Shown piece by piece: positions 8,011-16,876 of a stretch of DNA of 36,658 nt. Numbering within the stretch: position 1 is the stretch's first letter; every line of letters begins with the position of its first letter. The translations under genes and the position numbers were made by a program. The DNA is from CAWDMN01 sp963803155 (GTDB taxonomy: Bacteria; Acidobacteriota; Terriglobia; Versatilivoradales; Versatilivoraceae): the NCBI GenBank assembly GCA_963803155.1, contig CAWDMN010000003.1, positions 1 through 36,658 of the forward strand, written 5' to 3'. The notes below the pieces were generated by a model that made no database searches, was not told the DNA's origin, and was given only the letters and a program-made list of their open reading frames with translations.

Positions 8011-9492
8011 CTAACCCGAGGATTTCCTATTCCACATCTCTTTCAACCATTGAAAATCCCTCTTCGTTATTTCCCCCGATCCATAGTAAAAGGCCAGTAT
8101 CAAAAGACAATCAAAGATGAGTCGAACGGTTGCATGAATTTCCCGTACCGGATTCCAGATAAAAAGGAGCAACAAAATTCCCATAATAAACAATGTCTTG
8201 GCAATGGTTTTTAAGGGGAGAGCATTTTTCCATAAACGGCAGATCAATCCTAAAGCGATCATGGCAGTCAGCAAGGCAACACCCGAGTTGACAAAGGCCG
8301 CACCTATCATCCCCCATTCGGGGATGAAGAGCCAGTATCCAATCAATGCCGGAGGAATTAAGAACCCAATCAGGGGGAGCGTCCAGATTACTTTCCCCGC
8401 TGCAATCAAGATGGTCATACAAACGGAGATGATCAGCAAAAATGCCGCGCTGAAAATCAGAGCGGAAAATGGGACAGCCGCGGATTGGTAGGCCTTCCCC
8501 AAAATAACAGAAACCCAAGCGCCAGAAGATAGCGCAGTCACAAGTACAAAAGGGAATGACAGGAAAATAATTCTCAAAGCAGCGCAGCTAATCTCCCGGG
8601 CGACCAGCCAATTCCCCAAGTGACACTCCCGGGTCAAAGTGGAAAGGAGCACCGGATTCATTGTTCCGGAAATTACGGCCAAGGGGAGAGACAAGCTTTG
8701 CGCGGCACTATAAAGGCCGGCTTGAATAGCTGTTCCTCCCAAGTACTTCAGCAAAAATAAATCCATTTTGTTGTATAAGCGCAGACTGATTGCCAGCAGA
8801 AACAAAGGGGCGGCATGGATGAGCAGCCGCCGGAATGGAATATTCCAGCGGCGGAAGAAGGCCGGGCGGATGAACCTTCGGCCAATCAACAATTCGATTA
8901 AGGAAGCGCCAATGTTTCCCCAAATGGCGCCCTGGATCGAAAAACCCATGGACACCAACAAAACCACCAGACATAATTTGCCAAACCAACGGCCTGAGGC
9001 AGAAAGAGCCTTCTGCCGATAATTTCCCACTCCGATGAGTAGGTATTTATGGGTGTGGGCAAGACTCGCCAACGGGATGTCTACTGCCATAAGCCGCAGA
9101 GTTCCGGCCAGCGCTGGTTCATGAAGAGCCCGGGCCACGGGGGCTGCCCCCAAGATGACACTTAGCGCGACCAAGAGGCTGACTAAAAACTGCAGCTGAA
9201 GAACTGTGGTGCCCAGGGACTCCCAATCTTCCGATTCATTGGTCAGTTTGATCGTGGCCCGGTCAAAAAAGGAGACGATAACCCACTCCAGGAAAATAAC
9301 CAAATTGATGGTAAGGACGTAAATTCCATATTTCTCAGGTCCCAACCACCGGCTCAGAAAAATGAAGATTAAGAATCCGGCGGGAAACATCATGCTTTCG
9401 GCCATGATCCCCCAAAAAGTCCCATCCATCGCCCGAAATCCTGAATCGTGGGCTCCGCTCCGCCGGGGAATATGCCGATGAAATTCATTCAT
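8011..9492 (-). CDS. Polysaccharide/lipid-linked oligosaccharide flippase (Wzx/MATE-like)
   Basis: This is a very hydrophobic protein of 493 residues with about 12-14 predicted membrane spans and few charges outside loops. It has the N-terminal FWGIMAESMMFPAGFLIFIF and the SRWLGPEKYGIYVLTINL segment characteristic of the polysaccharide biosynthesis/MVF flippase superfamily. An upstream in-frame start at 9528 exists, but ATG 9492 forms an exact ATGA overlap (9489-9492) with the stop of the preceding glycosyltransferase, so I prefer it. The role, by family, is to move a lipid-linked glycan across the inner membrane. No Wzy polymerase or ligase is visible in the window. Confidence 0.88.
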   Translation of the reverse strand: MNEFHRHIPRRSGAHDSGFRAMDGTFWGIMAESMMFPAGFLIFIFLSRWLGPEKYGIYVLTINLVIFLEWVIVSFFDRATIKLTNESEDWESLGTTVLQLQFLVSLLVALSVILGAAPVARALHEPALAGTLRLMAVDIPLASLAHTHKYLLIGVGNYRQKALSASGRWFGKLCLVVLLVSMGFSIQGAIWGNIGASLIELLIGRRFIRPAFFRRWNIPFRRLLIHAAPLFLLAISLRLYNKMDLFLLKYLGGTAIQAGLYSAAQSLSLPLAVISGTMNPVLLSTLTRECHLGNWLVAREISCAALRIIFLSFPFVLVTALSSGAWVSVILGKAYQSAAVPFSALIFSAAFLLIISVCMTILIAAGKVIWTLPLIGFLIPPALIGYWLFIPEWGMIGAAFVNSGVALLTAMIALGLICRLWKNALPLKTIAKTLFIMGILLLLFIWNPVREIHATVRLIFDCLLILAFYYGSGEITKRDFQWLKEMWNRKSSG

Positions 9493-10445
9493 AACCTGAT
9501 CGCTTTGCTTGAAGAAGTATGAGGACAATCAAACATGTATCCCCAAAACTCACCAACGGCTCGAGCCAAAAGACCAGCTCCAATCAGAGGAACAGCCAAC
9601 AGAAATCGTCCCCGGTAAATCCGGGCGCAAATCACTCTCCAGGCCACACAAAGCAGCAAGGGGAGAGGAATTCCGAGTGACAAAATAGCCAGCCCAAACC
9701 GCCGGGATGAGGAATACCGATCCCCCCAGCGGGAGACCCGGGCATAACTGCGGCGATGTTCAAAGATGTGAGCTAAAAACTCCAGGAAAGAACAAGAAAT
9801 GGTGTGATAGACCCGGATGGCCGGATGGATTATAACCTTATATCCCTCGCGCCTCAGCTTCCAATGGAAGGCGGTATCAGAACAATAGGTCCCTTCAATA
9901 AAGGGGCCAAAAGTGTCATAGGCGACTCGCTTAAAGGAAAGACAACAACCCGCAATTTCTTCCATCTCTCGCTTGGTTGCCCGTGGGAGCCATAAGCTAA
10001 ATTCACAAAAATAATAAGCCCACGCCAATAGACTGTTTGGACTCCCATTATCGATGGCTCCTCCCACGACCCAGCCAGGATACTGGTGGGCTTCCCAAAT
10101 GGCTTCGATCCAATCCGGCCTGACAAAGCAATCGGCATCCAGAAAAGCAATGATCGGAGCCCGCGCCTGCTTCATTCCCCAGTTCCTTGCCTCTCCACAG
10201 AACTGACGGTCGTGAAAATGGTGTAGTTGCACAAAGGGAAATCTCGATCTTACCAACTCGTCAGTCCCATCGCTGGAACTATCGATGAGTATAATTTCAA
10301 AATTTCTGGCGCGGCTTTGGCGCGTCAACGACTCTATACATCTTGTGACAGTGAGAACGGCATTATAGGAAGCAATAATAACGGAAATGTCCGGTGTGCC
10401 TGGCTTATCTTCTCCAAAATTGGTTTGGCATCGTTCCACGATCAT
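9489..10445 (-). CDS. Family 2 glycosyltransferase
   Basis: The 318-residue protein has a GT-A domain: DISVIIASYN at 19-28, IILIDSSSDGT at 51-61, and the metal-binding DAD motif (103-105) in FLDADCFVRPDW. GTYCSDTAFHWKLRREGY is the acceptor-side motif. The C-terminal third holds two hydrophobic stretches (about 250-275 and 280-300), so it is probably membrane-attached. Start and stop each overlap the neighbouring genes by 4 nt (10442-10445 and 9489-9492), a sign of coupled translation with the radical SAM gene upstream and the flippase downstream. Donor and acceptor sugars are unknown. Confidence 0.9.
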   Translation of the reverse strand: MIVERCQTNFGEDKPGTPDISVIIASYNAVLTVTRCIESLTRQSRARNFEIILIDSSSDGTDELVRSRFPFVQLHHFHDRQFCGEARNWGMKQARAPIIAFLDADCFVRPDWIEAIWEAHQYPGWVVGGAIDNGSPNSLLAWAYYFCEFSLWLPRATKREMEEIAGCCLSFKRVAYDTFGPFIEGTYCSDTAFHWKLRREGYKVIIHPAIRVYHTISCSFLEFLAHIFEHRRSYARVSRWGDRYSSSRRFGLAILSLGIPLPLLLCVAWRVICARIYRGRFLLAVPLIGAGLLARAVGEFWGYMFDCPHTSSSKAIRL

Positions 10446-11689
10446 CTGGATTGCGGATTCAACAACGGATTAAAAAAGACAGCTTCGGCAATAGTCTCAT
10501 TACTGCAATTGCCACCTGGGTATGCATAGCTACAATCCCTGCACACAGGAATATTCTCCCAGCGGGATCTAAATTGTCTCCGCATTCCCTGATACGCTTT
10601 CCCTCGCCAAATCTCTTTAAAACTGGTATTAGCAAGGCTCCCCAGCGAGTATTTTTCTTTGGGATCGTAGGTACAGGGAGACACACTCCCATTCCAATGG
10701 AGGGTCGGATTATTCCAAAGCAGCTTGCATGGATTTTTTTTCAGCCGAACTCTCTGACCGTTTCCTTCGATGTTTTTAAACCGGCGAAATTTCAGATCTT
10801 GCGGGACGAAATCCTCGTGGTTTAAGGCTTCTTCCGCATTATAAGGATTCTGGGAACCCGGATTAAGAGTCTTGAGAGTCAAGGCATCCACACCCAACTC
10901 CTGGGCCAACTGTTTTAGCCGCGGGATCTCATGTTCATTGTGTCTCATGACAATGAAACGCAGATTGACGAATGGGACTGAAGAACCGAGGGCTCTTTTG
11001 CGCGAGACCACCGTGCGAATTCCCCGCAAGATGGATTCCAGGGACCCGCCCTGCCGGTAACGTTGATAAGTCTCCTGCGTAACTCCATCCATGGCAAAGA
11101 TCAACGTGTCCAGTCCGGAATGGATGACCGCGTCGGCTTGCTCCGCTTGTGTGAAGAGGTGGCCATTGGTGCTCGAGATAACCTTGATCCCCTTTTTCTT
11201 GGCATAGGCAATCATGCGAAAAATCTGGGGATTCAGAAATGGTTCCCCCCAATCCCACAGGAGAAGCGTAAAAATATACTCGCCTACTTCATCGATCACT
11301 GATTGAAAAAGACTCAACTCCATATGTCCTTGCGGACGGTCCAAGCCAGCCGTCACGGGACACAATGCACATTGAAGATTGCAGAAAGTGGTGGGTTCCA
11401 CCATCAAATGAACAGGCCATCCCCAAGGACGAGAAGGATGGAAAAACAAGGAGAGTTCGACCTTGCAGGCATTGAGGATTTTTCGCAACGATAAATTTGT
11501 GAATTCGTAAGGGATCTTATCGGAATATATCCTCATACGGCGGGACATCAGAGCACGGAAAGCCAGAGCTGATTTATGCCGAAGACTCAATTCCCCCCCC
11601 CTTTGATCCTGAAGGCGTTCATTCGTAAATTTTGCCGCTGGTCCCGCTCGGAAATTCCGATGTCGTGGATATCCCATCTTTACTCTCAA
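10442..11689 (-). CDS. Radical SAM/SPASM domain protein coupled to glycosyltransferases
   Basis: This protein of up to 415 residues carries the SAM-cluster motif TTFCNLQCALCP (Cys103, Cys107, Cys110), then LWDWGEPFLNPQ, a core strand typical of SPASM enzymes. A C-terminal SPASM region has CKLLWNNPTLHWNGSVSPC and VCRDCSYAYPGGNC. The first codon at 11689 is TTG, overlapping the upstream glycosyltransferase stop; an ATG at 11677 is an alternative. An N-terminal extension of about 90 residues precedes the core. Being translationally coupled between two glycosyltransferases strongly suggests it works on the same glycan or its precursor, for example as a sugar epimerase or dehydrogenase. This is inference from context. 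Confidence 0.87.
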   Translation of the reverse strand: MRVKMGYPRHRNFRAGPAAKFTNERLQDQRGGELSLRHKSALAFRALMSRRMRIYSDKIPYEFTNLSLRKILNACKVELSLFFHPSRPWGWPVHLMVEPTTFCNLQCALCPVTAGLDRPQGHMELSLFQSVIDEVGEYIFTLLLWDWGEPFLNPQIFRMIAYAKKKGIKVISSTNGHLFTQAEQADAVIHSGLDTLIFAMDGVTQETYQRYRQGGSLESILRGIRTVVSRKRALGSSVPFVNLRFIVMRHNEHEIPRLKQLAQELGVDALTLKTLNPGSQNPYNAEEALNHEDFVPQDLKFRRFKNIEGNGQRVRLKKNPCKLLWNNPTLHWNGSVSPCTYDPKEKYSLGSLANTSFKEIWRGKAYQGMRRQFRSRWENIPVCRDCSYAYPGGNCSNETIAEAVFFNPLLNPQSR

Positions 11690-12744
11690 TAATCAGCTTT
11701 TTCGAGAAGGGAGGATTTTATTGGCTCCATCGGATGAGAACAATCTTCAACCCTCCTAGAGAATAGGAAGTACTTAAGCGTCCCTATCCCAAAGGCCACA
11801 CCACAATAGAAAAAATAGAGCCAGTGCCAAAGCACGCTCTTCAGCATAAACAACCAGCCATGCTTTTTTTTGAATAAGAAATAGAGCGGACGGTTCATTT
11901 GAAAAAGAATGAGGGCGGTGAGCCCCGCGGCCCAAAGACAGGCTGGATAAAGAATGGCGGATGCGCAAAGAAGAACGAGGAGAAAAAAAACGCAAACCGA
12001 AAGCCGCGAGGAAAGTTTCAAATTTAAATCATTCAGCAAAAATCGCTTTTGCCAACTTAAGGCAGTCCAAGGCAAGGCCCGGTTAAAAAAATCGGATTTC
12101 AACAACGTCAGAGGAGTCCAACGCTTCAAGTGTTTTACTTGAAGTGATTTGATCAGGCGGATGCGTCTTCCACTCTGACGGAGACGGTATCCCAATTCAA
12201 TATCTTCAATGGAGGGGAGCCCATAGCACTCATTGAATCCGCCAATTCGAAGAAACAGCTCTCTTCGGATGGCCCCGCAGGCCGCCCAAAAAGTGGAAGC
12301 CTCTTCCCGCGCGGTTTGATGAACATAGTAGTTGAGCAAGTGTTTATATTGAGAGACAAAATTGGAAGCCGCCGACTGGTCATCATAAGATCCAATCATG
12401 GCGTCGATTTCAGGATGCAGCTCAAAACCACGCAGGATTTGGTCGATCGTGCCTTTCGGAATAGCTACGTCGGCATCTACGAAAAATAAAAATTCCCCAC
12501 GCGCTTGGCTGGCCCCGTAATTGCGGGCGGCGGCAGGTCCGGAGTTAGACTCCAGCTTCAGAATACGGACATCGTGATGTTCCGCTTCTCTCCAAGCTTC
12601 ATCGCCGCAGCCATCCACGACGATCAGTATTTCCATACCTTCCCTTTTTTCGGCAATAACGCTGGAAAGACACTGGCTGAAATGAGTCCCCCCCCGATAG
12701 ACAGGGATCAGGATTGACAATTGAATCTTCATCGACACATCCAT
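11686..12744 (-). CDS. Family 2 glycosyltransferase with C-terminal membrane segments
   Basis: The protein has 352 residues. The GT-A nucleotide-binding strand is LSILIPVYRGG (9-19), the metal site is DAD at 90-92 in FFVDADVAIPKG, and SIEDIELGYRLRQSG carries the acidic catalytic-base region. From about residue 250 the chain has three to four hydrophobic segments, so it is an integral membrane glycosyltransferase. It is the first gene of the coupled run (glycosyltransferase, radical SAM, glycosyltransferase, flippase). Translation could start at Met1 (12744) or Met5 (12732). The repeat-rich spacer upstream must contain the promoter of this run. Confidence 0.88.
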   Translation of the reverse strand: MDVSMKIQLSILIPVYRGGTHFSQCLSSVIAEKREGMEILIVVDGCGDEAWREAEHHDVRILKLESNSGPAAARNYGASQARGEFLFFVDADVAIPKGTIDQILRGFELHPEIDAMIGSYDDQSAASNFVSQYKHLLNYYVHQTAREEASTFWAACGAIRRELFLRIGGFNECYGLPSIEDIELGYRLRQSGRRIRLIKSLQVKHLKRWTPLTLLKSDFFNRALPWTALSWQKRFLLNDLNLKLSSRLSVCVFFLLVLLCASAILYPACLWAAGLTALILFQMNRPLYFLFKKKHGWLFMLKSVLWHWLYFFYCGVAFGIGTLKYFLFSRRVEDCSHPMEPIKSSLLEKADY

Positions 12745-13435
12745 AATAATTTTCCGTTTTATTCTCAGCGAATCACATCATGCTTCAACCGGGTTACGCT
12801 ATCAAAACGACTGACAATATCCAAATAAATTCACCGGCCGGCCGTGGAAACCAAATTGTTCCCGTTGATCCAATGGCCGGCGCACAAAATCATCGTCATC
12901 CCAGTAACGGGACAAGCGAGAGAAAGTCCGGCCGGACTTTGTCCACAAATAAAGGCATCTCTCGGCGCTCCTTTCCGAGACACGCGCTGCTCCCCAGAAA
13001 ATAGCGTGGATGGAGGCGGGGTGCCCCCACCCCGTCTGAGTTTGCCAAGCCTGCTGAGACGGCCTGAGGGCAGGCCGCCTCCATCATCCCGTTTTCATCG
13101 TCTTGTTGAGCCAGCCGTGCTGGCATGCGCTGCTCTCCAGAAAATCTCAGCCAGGCAATGGTGGAGCGGGCACTCCGTGCACGCTGGCTGAGCAGGTGAG
13201 GCTGGCCAAGCGACGCGCGACGGGTGACTTCGTCACACTCGCGCGTCCTACCTTGTTTTCATCCTCTTGTTGAGCCAGCCGTGCTGGCATGAGTGGCTCC
13301 TGAGTTGATCGGTCTGAGCAGATGGAAGACAAGGCAAAAGGACGGCATGCGTTGCTTCATCACATGCTACGATGGAGACCAAAAACGATTCCCAACATGG
13401 CGTCAACTGAAGCTGGATAAGCGCCACACAACAGG
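12745..13435. repeat. 690-bp repeat- and hairpin-rich intergenic block
   Basis: I see no convincing gene here. It contains a 37-nt direct repeat (13091-13127 and 13255-13291, one mismatch) with an internal CCAGC-CGT-GCTGG hairpin. A 19-nt repeat occurs at 12984-13002 and 13127-13145, also with one mismatch. Hairpins lie at 13017-13034 (CGGGGTG/CACCCCG), 13146-13192 (CTCAGCCA/TGGCTGAG) and 13215-13244 (GCGCGA..GTGAC/GTCAC..TCGCGC). It separates the glycan locus from the housekeeping block. The composition suggests dispersed non-coding elements. Confidence 0.6.
12802..12990 (-). other. ORF-like remnant without a start codon
   Basis: One minus-strand frame stays open for about 60 codons and ends at TGA 12804-12802. 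It reads like protein (for example SRYWDDDFVRRPLDQREQF and GRPVNLFGY) but has no start in the same frame with a ribosome binding site. It lies just upstream of the first glycosyltransferase. It could be the C-terminal stub of a deleted gene or an accidental reading of a dispersed repeat. I recognise no family. Confidence 0.2.
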
Positions 13436-15091
13436 TCAATGAAGAGGCTGGACGGTAACATGGCGAATCGTGGCCGTTTCGATGGAACTGGCATTGAAGC
13501 CAAACCGGCCGCGGGGAAAATTGTCATCTTCAAAACTATCCACGCGATCACCGTCAATAGAGGTCGAAATCTGCCTCCCCTGCGCCACCACCTGGACACT
13601 GTAGAAATCTTTGGCGCGGATTTTGATTTTCAGCGGAACAATCGCCGCGGCCCCCGGAGCCTCCTCCTGATTGACGGGATTCAAATATTTCCCATCGATG
13701 AGGATATAGCGGATCAAGGAATTTTTGGGAACGACTTTCGCTTTTTCAGAGGAGAGCTTGAAGAAGTAGAAGCTGCGCCCATCCCGGGCCCTGACCACCC
13801 ACCCTCCCGCTTCTTTATCGATCCGGATATCAAACGCGACCTGGTAGTTTTCCCAATTCTGGCCAGCCTTCAAAAAGCCAAGTCCCTGAAGTCTGAGGAG
13901 AGGCAATGATTTTTCGCGAATCAGGCTCCAACTCTCGGGAGCATCCCAGCGATCTAATCCCGCGCTGAAATCTTCAGTGACATTCATCGACTGCGATAGT
14001 TCCTGCCGCTTGCGGTCTGCCTCTTCCCGAGCGCGGGCTTGGCGCTGTTCTTCATCTTTTCGAGCCTGTTCCTGCTGCCGCCTCTTCTCTTCTTCCTGTC
14101 GAACCTGATCTTGCCGGTGCTTTTCCTCTTCCAGGCGGCGGGACTCGGCCGCGGCAAGAGCCTCCTGCCGCTTTTTTTCCTCTTCCGCTTTCCTGGCGTC
14201 TTCCAATTTCTTCAATTCCTCGGCGGAGGTTCCAACTGCCTTCAACTGCGCATACTGATTGGGATTGGCGGTTTTCCATTCTTGAATGATCTGCTCATTT
14301 TTGCCGACCCAATTCTCCCCATCCTCATTGGTCACCACCAGGTCGTCGGGAGTTTCACGCATGCCATCCGGCCCGGCGGAACGAAGCAGAAAACTCTGGT
14401 GATTGAGGTCCACTAGGTAATGGATATCGCGGCCCCAGCCATCCTGGCTGGCTCCCGGTTTTGAATAACCTCGGTTCAAATCGGTCAAGGAGTGTGGAAG
14501 CGCGCCATGATTCTTTTCCGCATAGTTGCGTATTCCTTCCAGAATTGCCGCCATTCGACCGATGGTGCTCTTGGTTAAATCGTCGATTGCCGGGATTGCC
14601 GGAACACTCGCACGTGGCGGTTCCGTTTCTTTACTGCCCATCGGAACCGCGGGAGTCTCCGAATGTGGCCGCCTTAGCCAACCCCATAGAAATGCCAGGG
14701 CCAGAAGGCTGATCAATATAATTGCGAGGATCATTGCTTTTCTGATCTTCGCTGTGGGCGGTCTTTCCTCGGAGGAATTATCAACTGGACCAGGGATTTC
14801 GTCGGGCAAGAGGGAATTGCTCTCCGTCCCCGCAATTTCTGATTCAATCGGCGGAACCTCCACCATTCCGGCCTCAATATCGGGAGGGCTCTTTTCTTCA
14901 GGAGGCATGAGAGGAGTCGCTTCTAAACTGGACTCCACGGGCGGCTGATTTTCCGTCACGGGCGGTGCAGGCGGATTAATGTTGAGGCTCTGGTCTAGTC
15001 CTAGTGGAATCTCCCGAGCCATTTTGGCGCCGCAAACAGCACAAAAATTGCCAGCAGGCTCCTGTCGGGCTCCACACATTATGCAATACAT
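13436..15091 (-). CDS. Zinc-ribbon / TM / coiled-coil protein with GspG-like and laminin-G-like parts
   Basis: This 551-residue mosaic starts at ATG 15091, with GGAG 8 bases upstream; a TTG at 15097 is the alternative. In order it has a zinc ribbon (CIMCG...CAVCG, residues 3-22), an acidic Pro-rich linker, and one membrane span (AMILAIILISLLALAFLWGW, about 122-141). A segment then resembles the C-terminal part of type II pseudopilins (RNYAEKNHGALPHSLTDLN, QDGWGRDIHYL). Next comes a highly charged Lys/Glu/Arg/Gln coiled coil of about 80 residues, and finally a beta-rich domain like the DUF1080/laminin-G group (DFSAGLDRW, FDIRIDKEAGGWVVRA). I know of no named family with this whole layout. Function is unknown; a membrane scaffold binding an extracytoplasmic ligand is conceivable. 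Confidence 0.8.
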   Translation of the reverse strand: MYCIMCGARQEPAGNFCAVCGAKMAREIPLGLDQSLNINPPAPPVTENQPPVESSLEATPLMPPEEKSPPDIEAGMVEVPPIESEIAGTESNSLLPDEIPGPVDNSSEERPPTAKIRKAMILAIILISLLALAFLWGWLRRPHSETPAVPMGSKETEPPRASVPAIPAIDDLTKSTIGRMAAILEGIRNYAEKNHGALPHSLTDLNRGYSKPGASQDGWGRDIHYLVDLNHQSFLLRSAGPDGMRETPDDLVVTNEDGENWVGKNEQIIQEWKTANPNQYAQLKAVGTSAEELKKLEDARKAEEEKKRQEALAAAESRRLEEEKHRQDQVRQEEEKRRQQEQARKDEEQRQARAREEADRKRQELSQSMNVTEDFSAGLDRWDAPESWSLIREKSLPLLRLQGLGFLKAGQNWENYQVAFDIRIDKEAGGWVVRARDGRSFYFFKLSSEKAKVVPKNSLIRYILIDGKYLNPVNQEEAPGAAAIVPLKIKIRAKDFYSVQVVAQGRQISTSIDGDRVDSFEDDNFPRGRFGFNASSIETATIRHVTVQPLH

Positions 15092-15364
15092 ATCCAAGCT
15101 CCGCGTATCACTCTTCTGAGGCTTTCCCTCAATTGTACTCCTGAATGAGTGAAGCAGCCCGCCGGTCTGAGATTTGAAAAGGCATTGAATCTCCCGAATG
15201 CTTGATGCTCGGTCCGGCTCAACAACCTACACCCACCCCATGCCCGCAATGGCGGGAAAAACCGCTAGCCAAGCCGACCAGCCGGAACTCAGGGATCTCA
15301 GTGGCATCAGGCAGTCATCTGATTATTCAGCATGCGCCAAAAGGCGAATCCCCCTATTGCATGG
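15092..15364. other. Intergenic region between tyrS and the zinc-ribbon gene
   Basis: This 273-bp stretch on a minus-strand run has no supported gene. A small hairpin CCCGC-AATG-GCGGG lies at 15243-15256. I see no T-run that would make a clear terminator of tyrS. Confidence 0.4.
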
Positions 15365-16582
15365 CTATTCTATCACCAGCCGGGCAAAGCGCCGTTTTCC
15401 GACTTTGACAATGTACTCGGTCGGTTGCGAGAGATCCAATTCCGTTTTAATATCGGTGACTTTTTGGTCGTTCAAACTCACGGCTTCCTGTGCCATCAGG
15501 CGGCCAGCCTCCCCCACGGAAGAAGCCAAGCCAGTTTGAGCCAGCAGTTTGGCTAGCCGAACTTTCCCCTTGGCCAGCGGGAGTTTTTTTTCTTCCAACT
15601 GATCAGGGGTCAGTTTTTGTGCAAAGATCCGGTTGAATTCTTCTTCCGCCTCACGAGCCGCGGCATCTGAATGAAAGCCGCTCACGACGGTTTTCGCCAG
15701 TTCCACTTTGGCCGCCTTGGGATGTTTATGGCCCCGGGTGATCTCCTGCCGCAACTGGTCGATGCGGGGCATGCTCCAATCGGTGCACAATTCATAATAT
15801 CGATACATCAATTCATCGGAAATGGACATCACTTTGCCAAACATGTCGAGCGGCGCATCCTTGATGCCAATGTAATTCCCCAGAGATTTCGACATTTTTT
15901 GCACGCCATCCAATCCCTCCAGGATGGGCATGGTCAGGACAATCTGAGGTTCCTGCCCATATTCCTTTTGCAGCTCCCGTCCCACCAACAAGTTAAATTT
16001 CTGGTCCGTTCCGCCCAACTCGACATCCGCCCGCAGCGCCACGGAATCATAACCTTGGACCAAGGGATACAGCATTTCATGAATCGAGATGGGCTGATTG
16101 TTTTTCATCCGGTTGGAGAAGTCATCTCGTTCCAACATCCGGGCCACCGTGTAACGAGAGGCCAATCGGACAAAGTCCTCGCTCGACATTGGCGACATCC
16201 AGGTGCTATTGAAGGCGAGCATCGTCTTGTCCGGATCCAAGATTTTAAAAACCTGCTGTTTATAGGTCTCTGCGTTTTCAAGGACCTGTTCTTTGCTCAA
16301 CTGTCTGCGCGTGACATTGCGCCCGCTGGGATCGCCGATCAAGCCAGTGAAATCACCGATCAAAAAAATGACCGTGTGGCCAAGATCCTGGAAATGTTTA
16401 AGCTTGCGGATCAGCACGGTATGGCCCAAATGCAGGTCGGGGGCGGTTGGGTCGAAACCGGCTTTCACCCGGAGTTTCTCCCCCGTTTGCGCCGCTTTTT
16501 CCAGCTTGGATTTCAATTCCTCGGCGCGGATGATTTCTACCGAGCCCTTTTGAATGTAGTCGAATTGTTCCTGAATAGTCAT
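15365..16582 (-). CDS. tyrS: Tyrosyl-tRNA synthetase
   Basis: The 405-residue class I aminoacyl-tRNA synthetase charges tRNA-Tyr. The ATP-binding HIGH-type motif is HLGH at 51-54 in APDLHLGHTVLIRK, and the KMSKS loop is at 229-233 (VQKMSKSLGN). GTDQKFNLLVGR (191-202) is the tyrosine-site region typical of the longer TyrS subfamily. The C-terminal 60 residues form an S4 RNA-binding domain (LAKLLAQTGLASSVGEAGRL). Length is normal for the subfamily. It follows purN on the same strand after 294 bp. I looked for T-box-like leader structure and saw none. Confidence 0.97.
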   Translation of the reverse strand: MTIQEQFDYIQKGSVEIIRAEELKSKLEKAAQTGEKLRVKAGFDPTAPDLHLGHTVLIRKLKHFQDLGHTVIFLIGDFTGLIGDPSGRNVTRRQLSKEQVLENAETYKQQVFKILDPDKTMLAFNSTWMSPMSSEDFVRLASRYTVARMLERDDFSNRMKNNQPISIHEMLYPLVQGYDSVALRADVELGGTDQKFNLLVGRELQKEYGQEPQIVLTMPILEGLDGVQKMSKSLGNYIGIKDAPLDMFGKVMSISDELMYRYYELCTDWSMPRIDQLRQEITRGHKHPKAAKVELAKTVVSGFHSDAAAREAEEEFNRIFAQKLTPDQLEEKKLPLAKGKVRLAKLLAQTGLASSVGEAGRLMAQEAVSLNDQKVTDIKTELDLSQPTEYIVKVGKRRFARLVIE

Positions 16583-16876
16583 GAGAGTCGAATGGATTCC
16601 TGATTTCAGATTTCAAATGTTCAGCGCAAAGGGAAGCCCACGCATTTTGGGCTCTCCACTATCAATTTACAATATCTTGTGGCCTCTTGGACGGCCGAGT
16701 CACGATTTTTTGGAACGACTCAGGATATCTCCGCAGGCTTATTTCTCGGATTTAGGCGGCCACGCTGAGCGTTTTAGGCGAGGCGGGGAACCCGGCAACA
16801 TCGCTAAAAGCCCCCGGCTCGTCCGTCAGTTGACGGACTCACGGTAGCTACCATTGGAGTGGATGGCGCCGAGTAA
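16583..16876. other. Intergenic region with hairpins between purN and tyrS
   Basis: This 294-bp spacer probably holds the tyrS promoter. It contains a hairpin AGCCCA-CGCATTT-TGGGCT (16635-16653) and a perfect 8-bp stem with a GT loop (16821-16838, GTCCGTCA/TGACGGAC). At the purN end there is a 10-bp stem spanning the purN stop codon. No gene is seen. Confidence 0.45.

Noticed and set aside
15671..16603. 310-codon ORF on the plus strand
   Set aside because: It is the antisense shadow of tyrS, which has complete HLGH, KMSKS and S4 motifs on the other strand.
16583..16876. T-box leader before tyrS
   Set aside because: The hairpins here lack a T-box consensus and a terminator/antiterminator pair.
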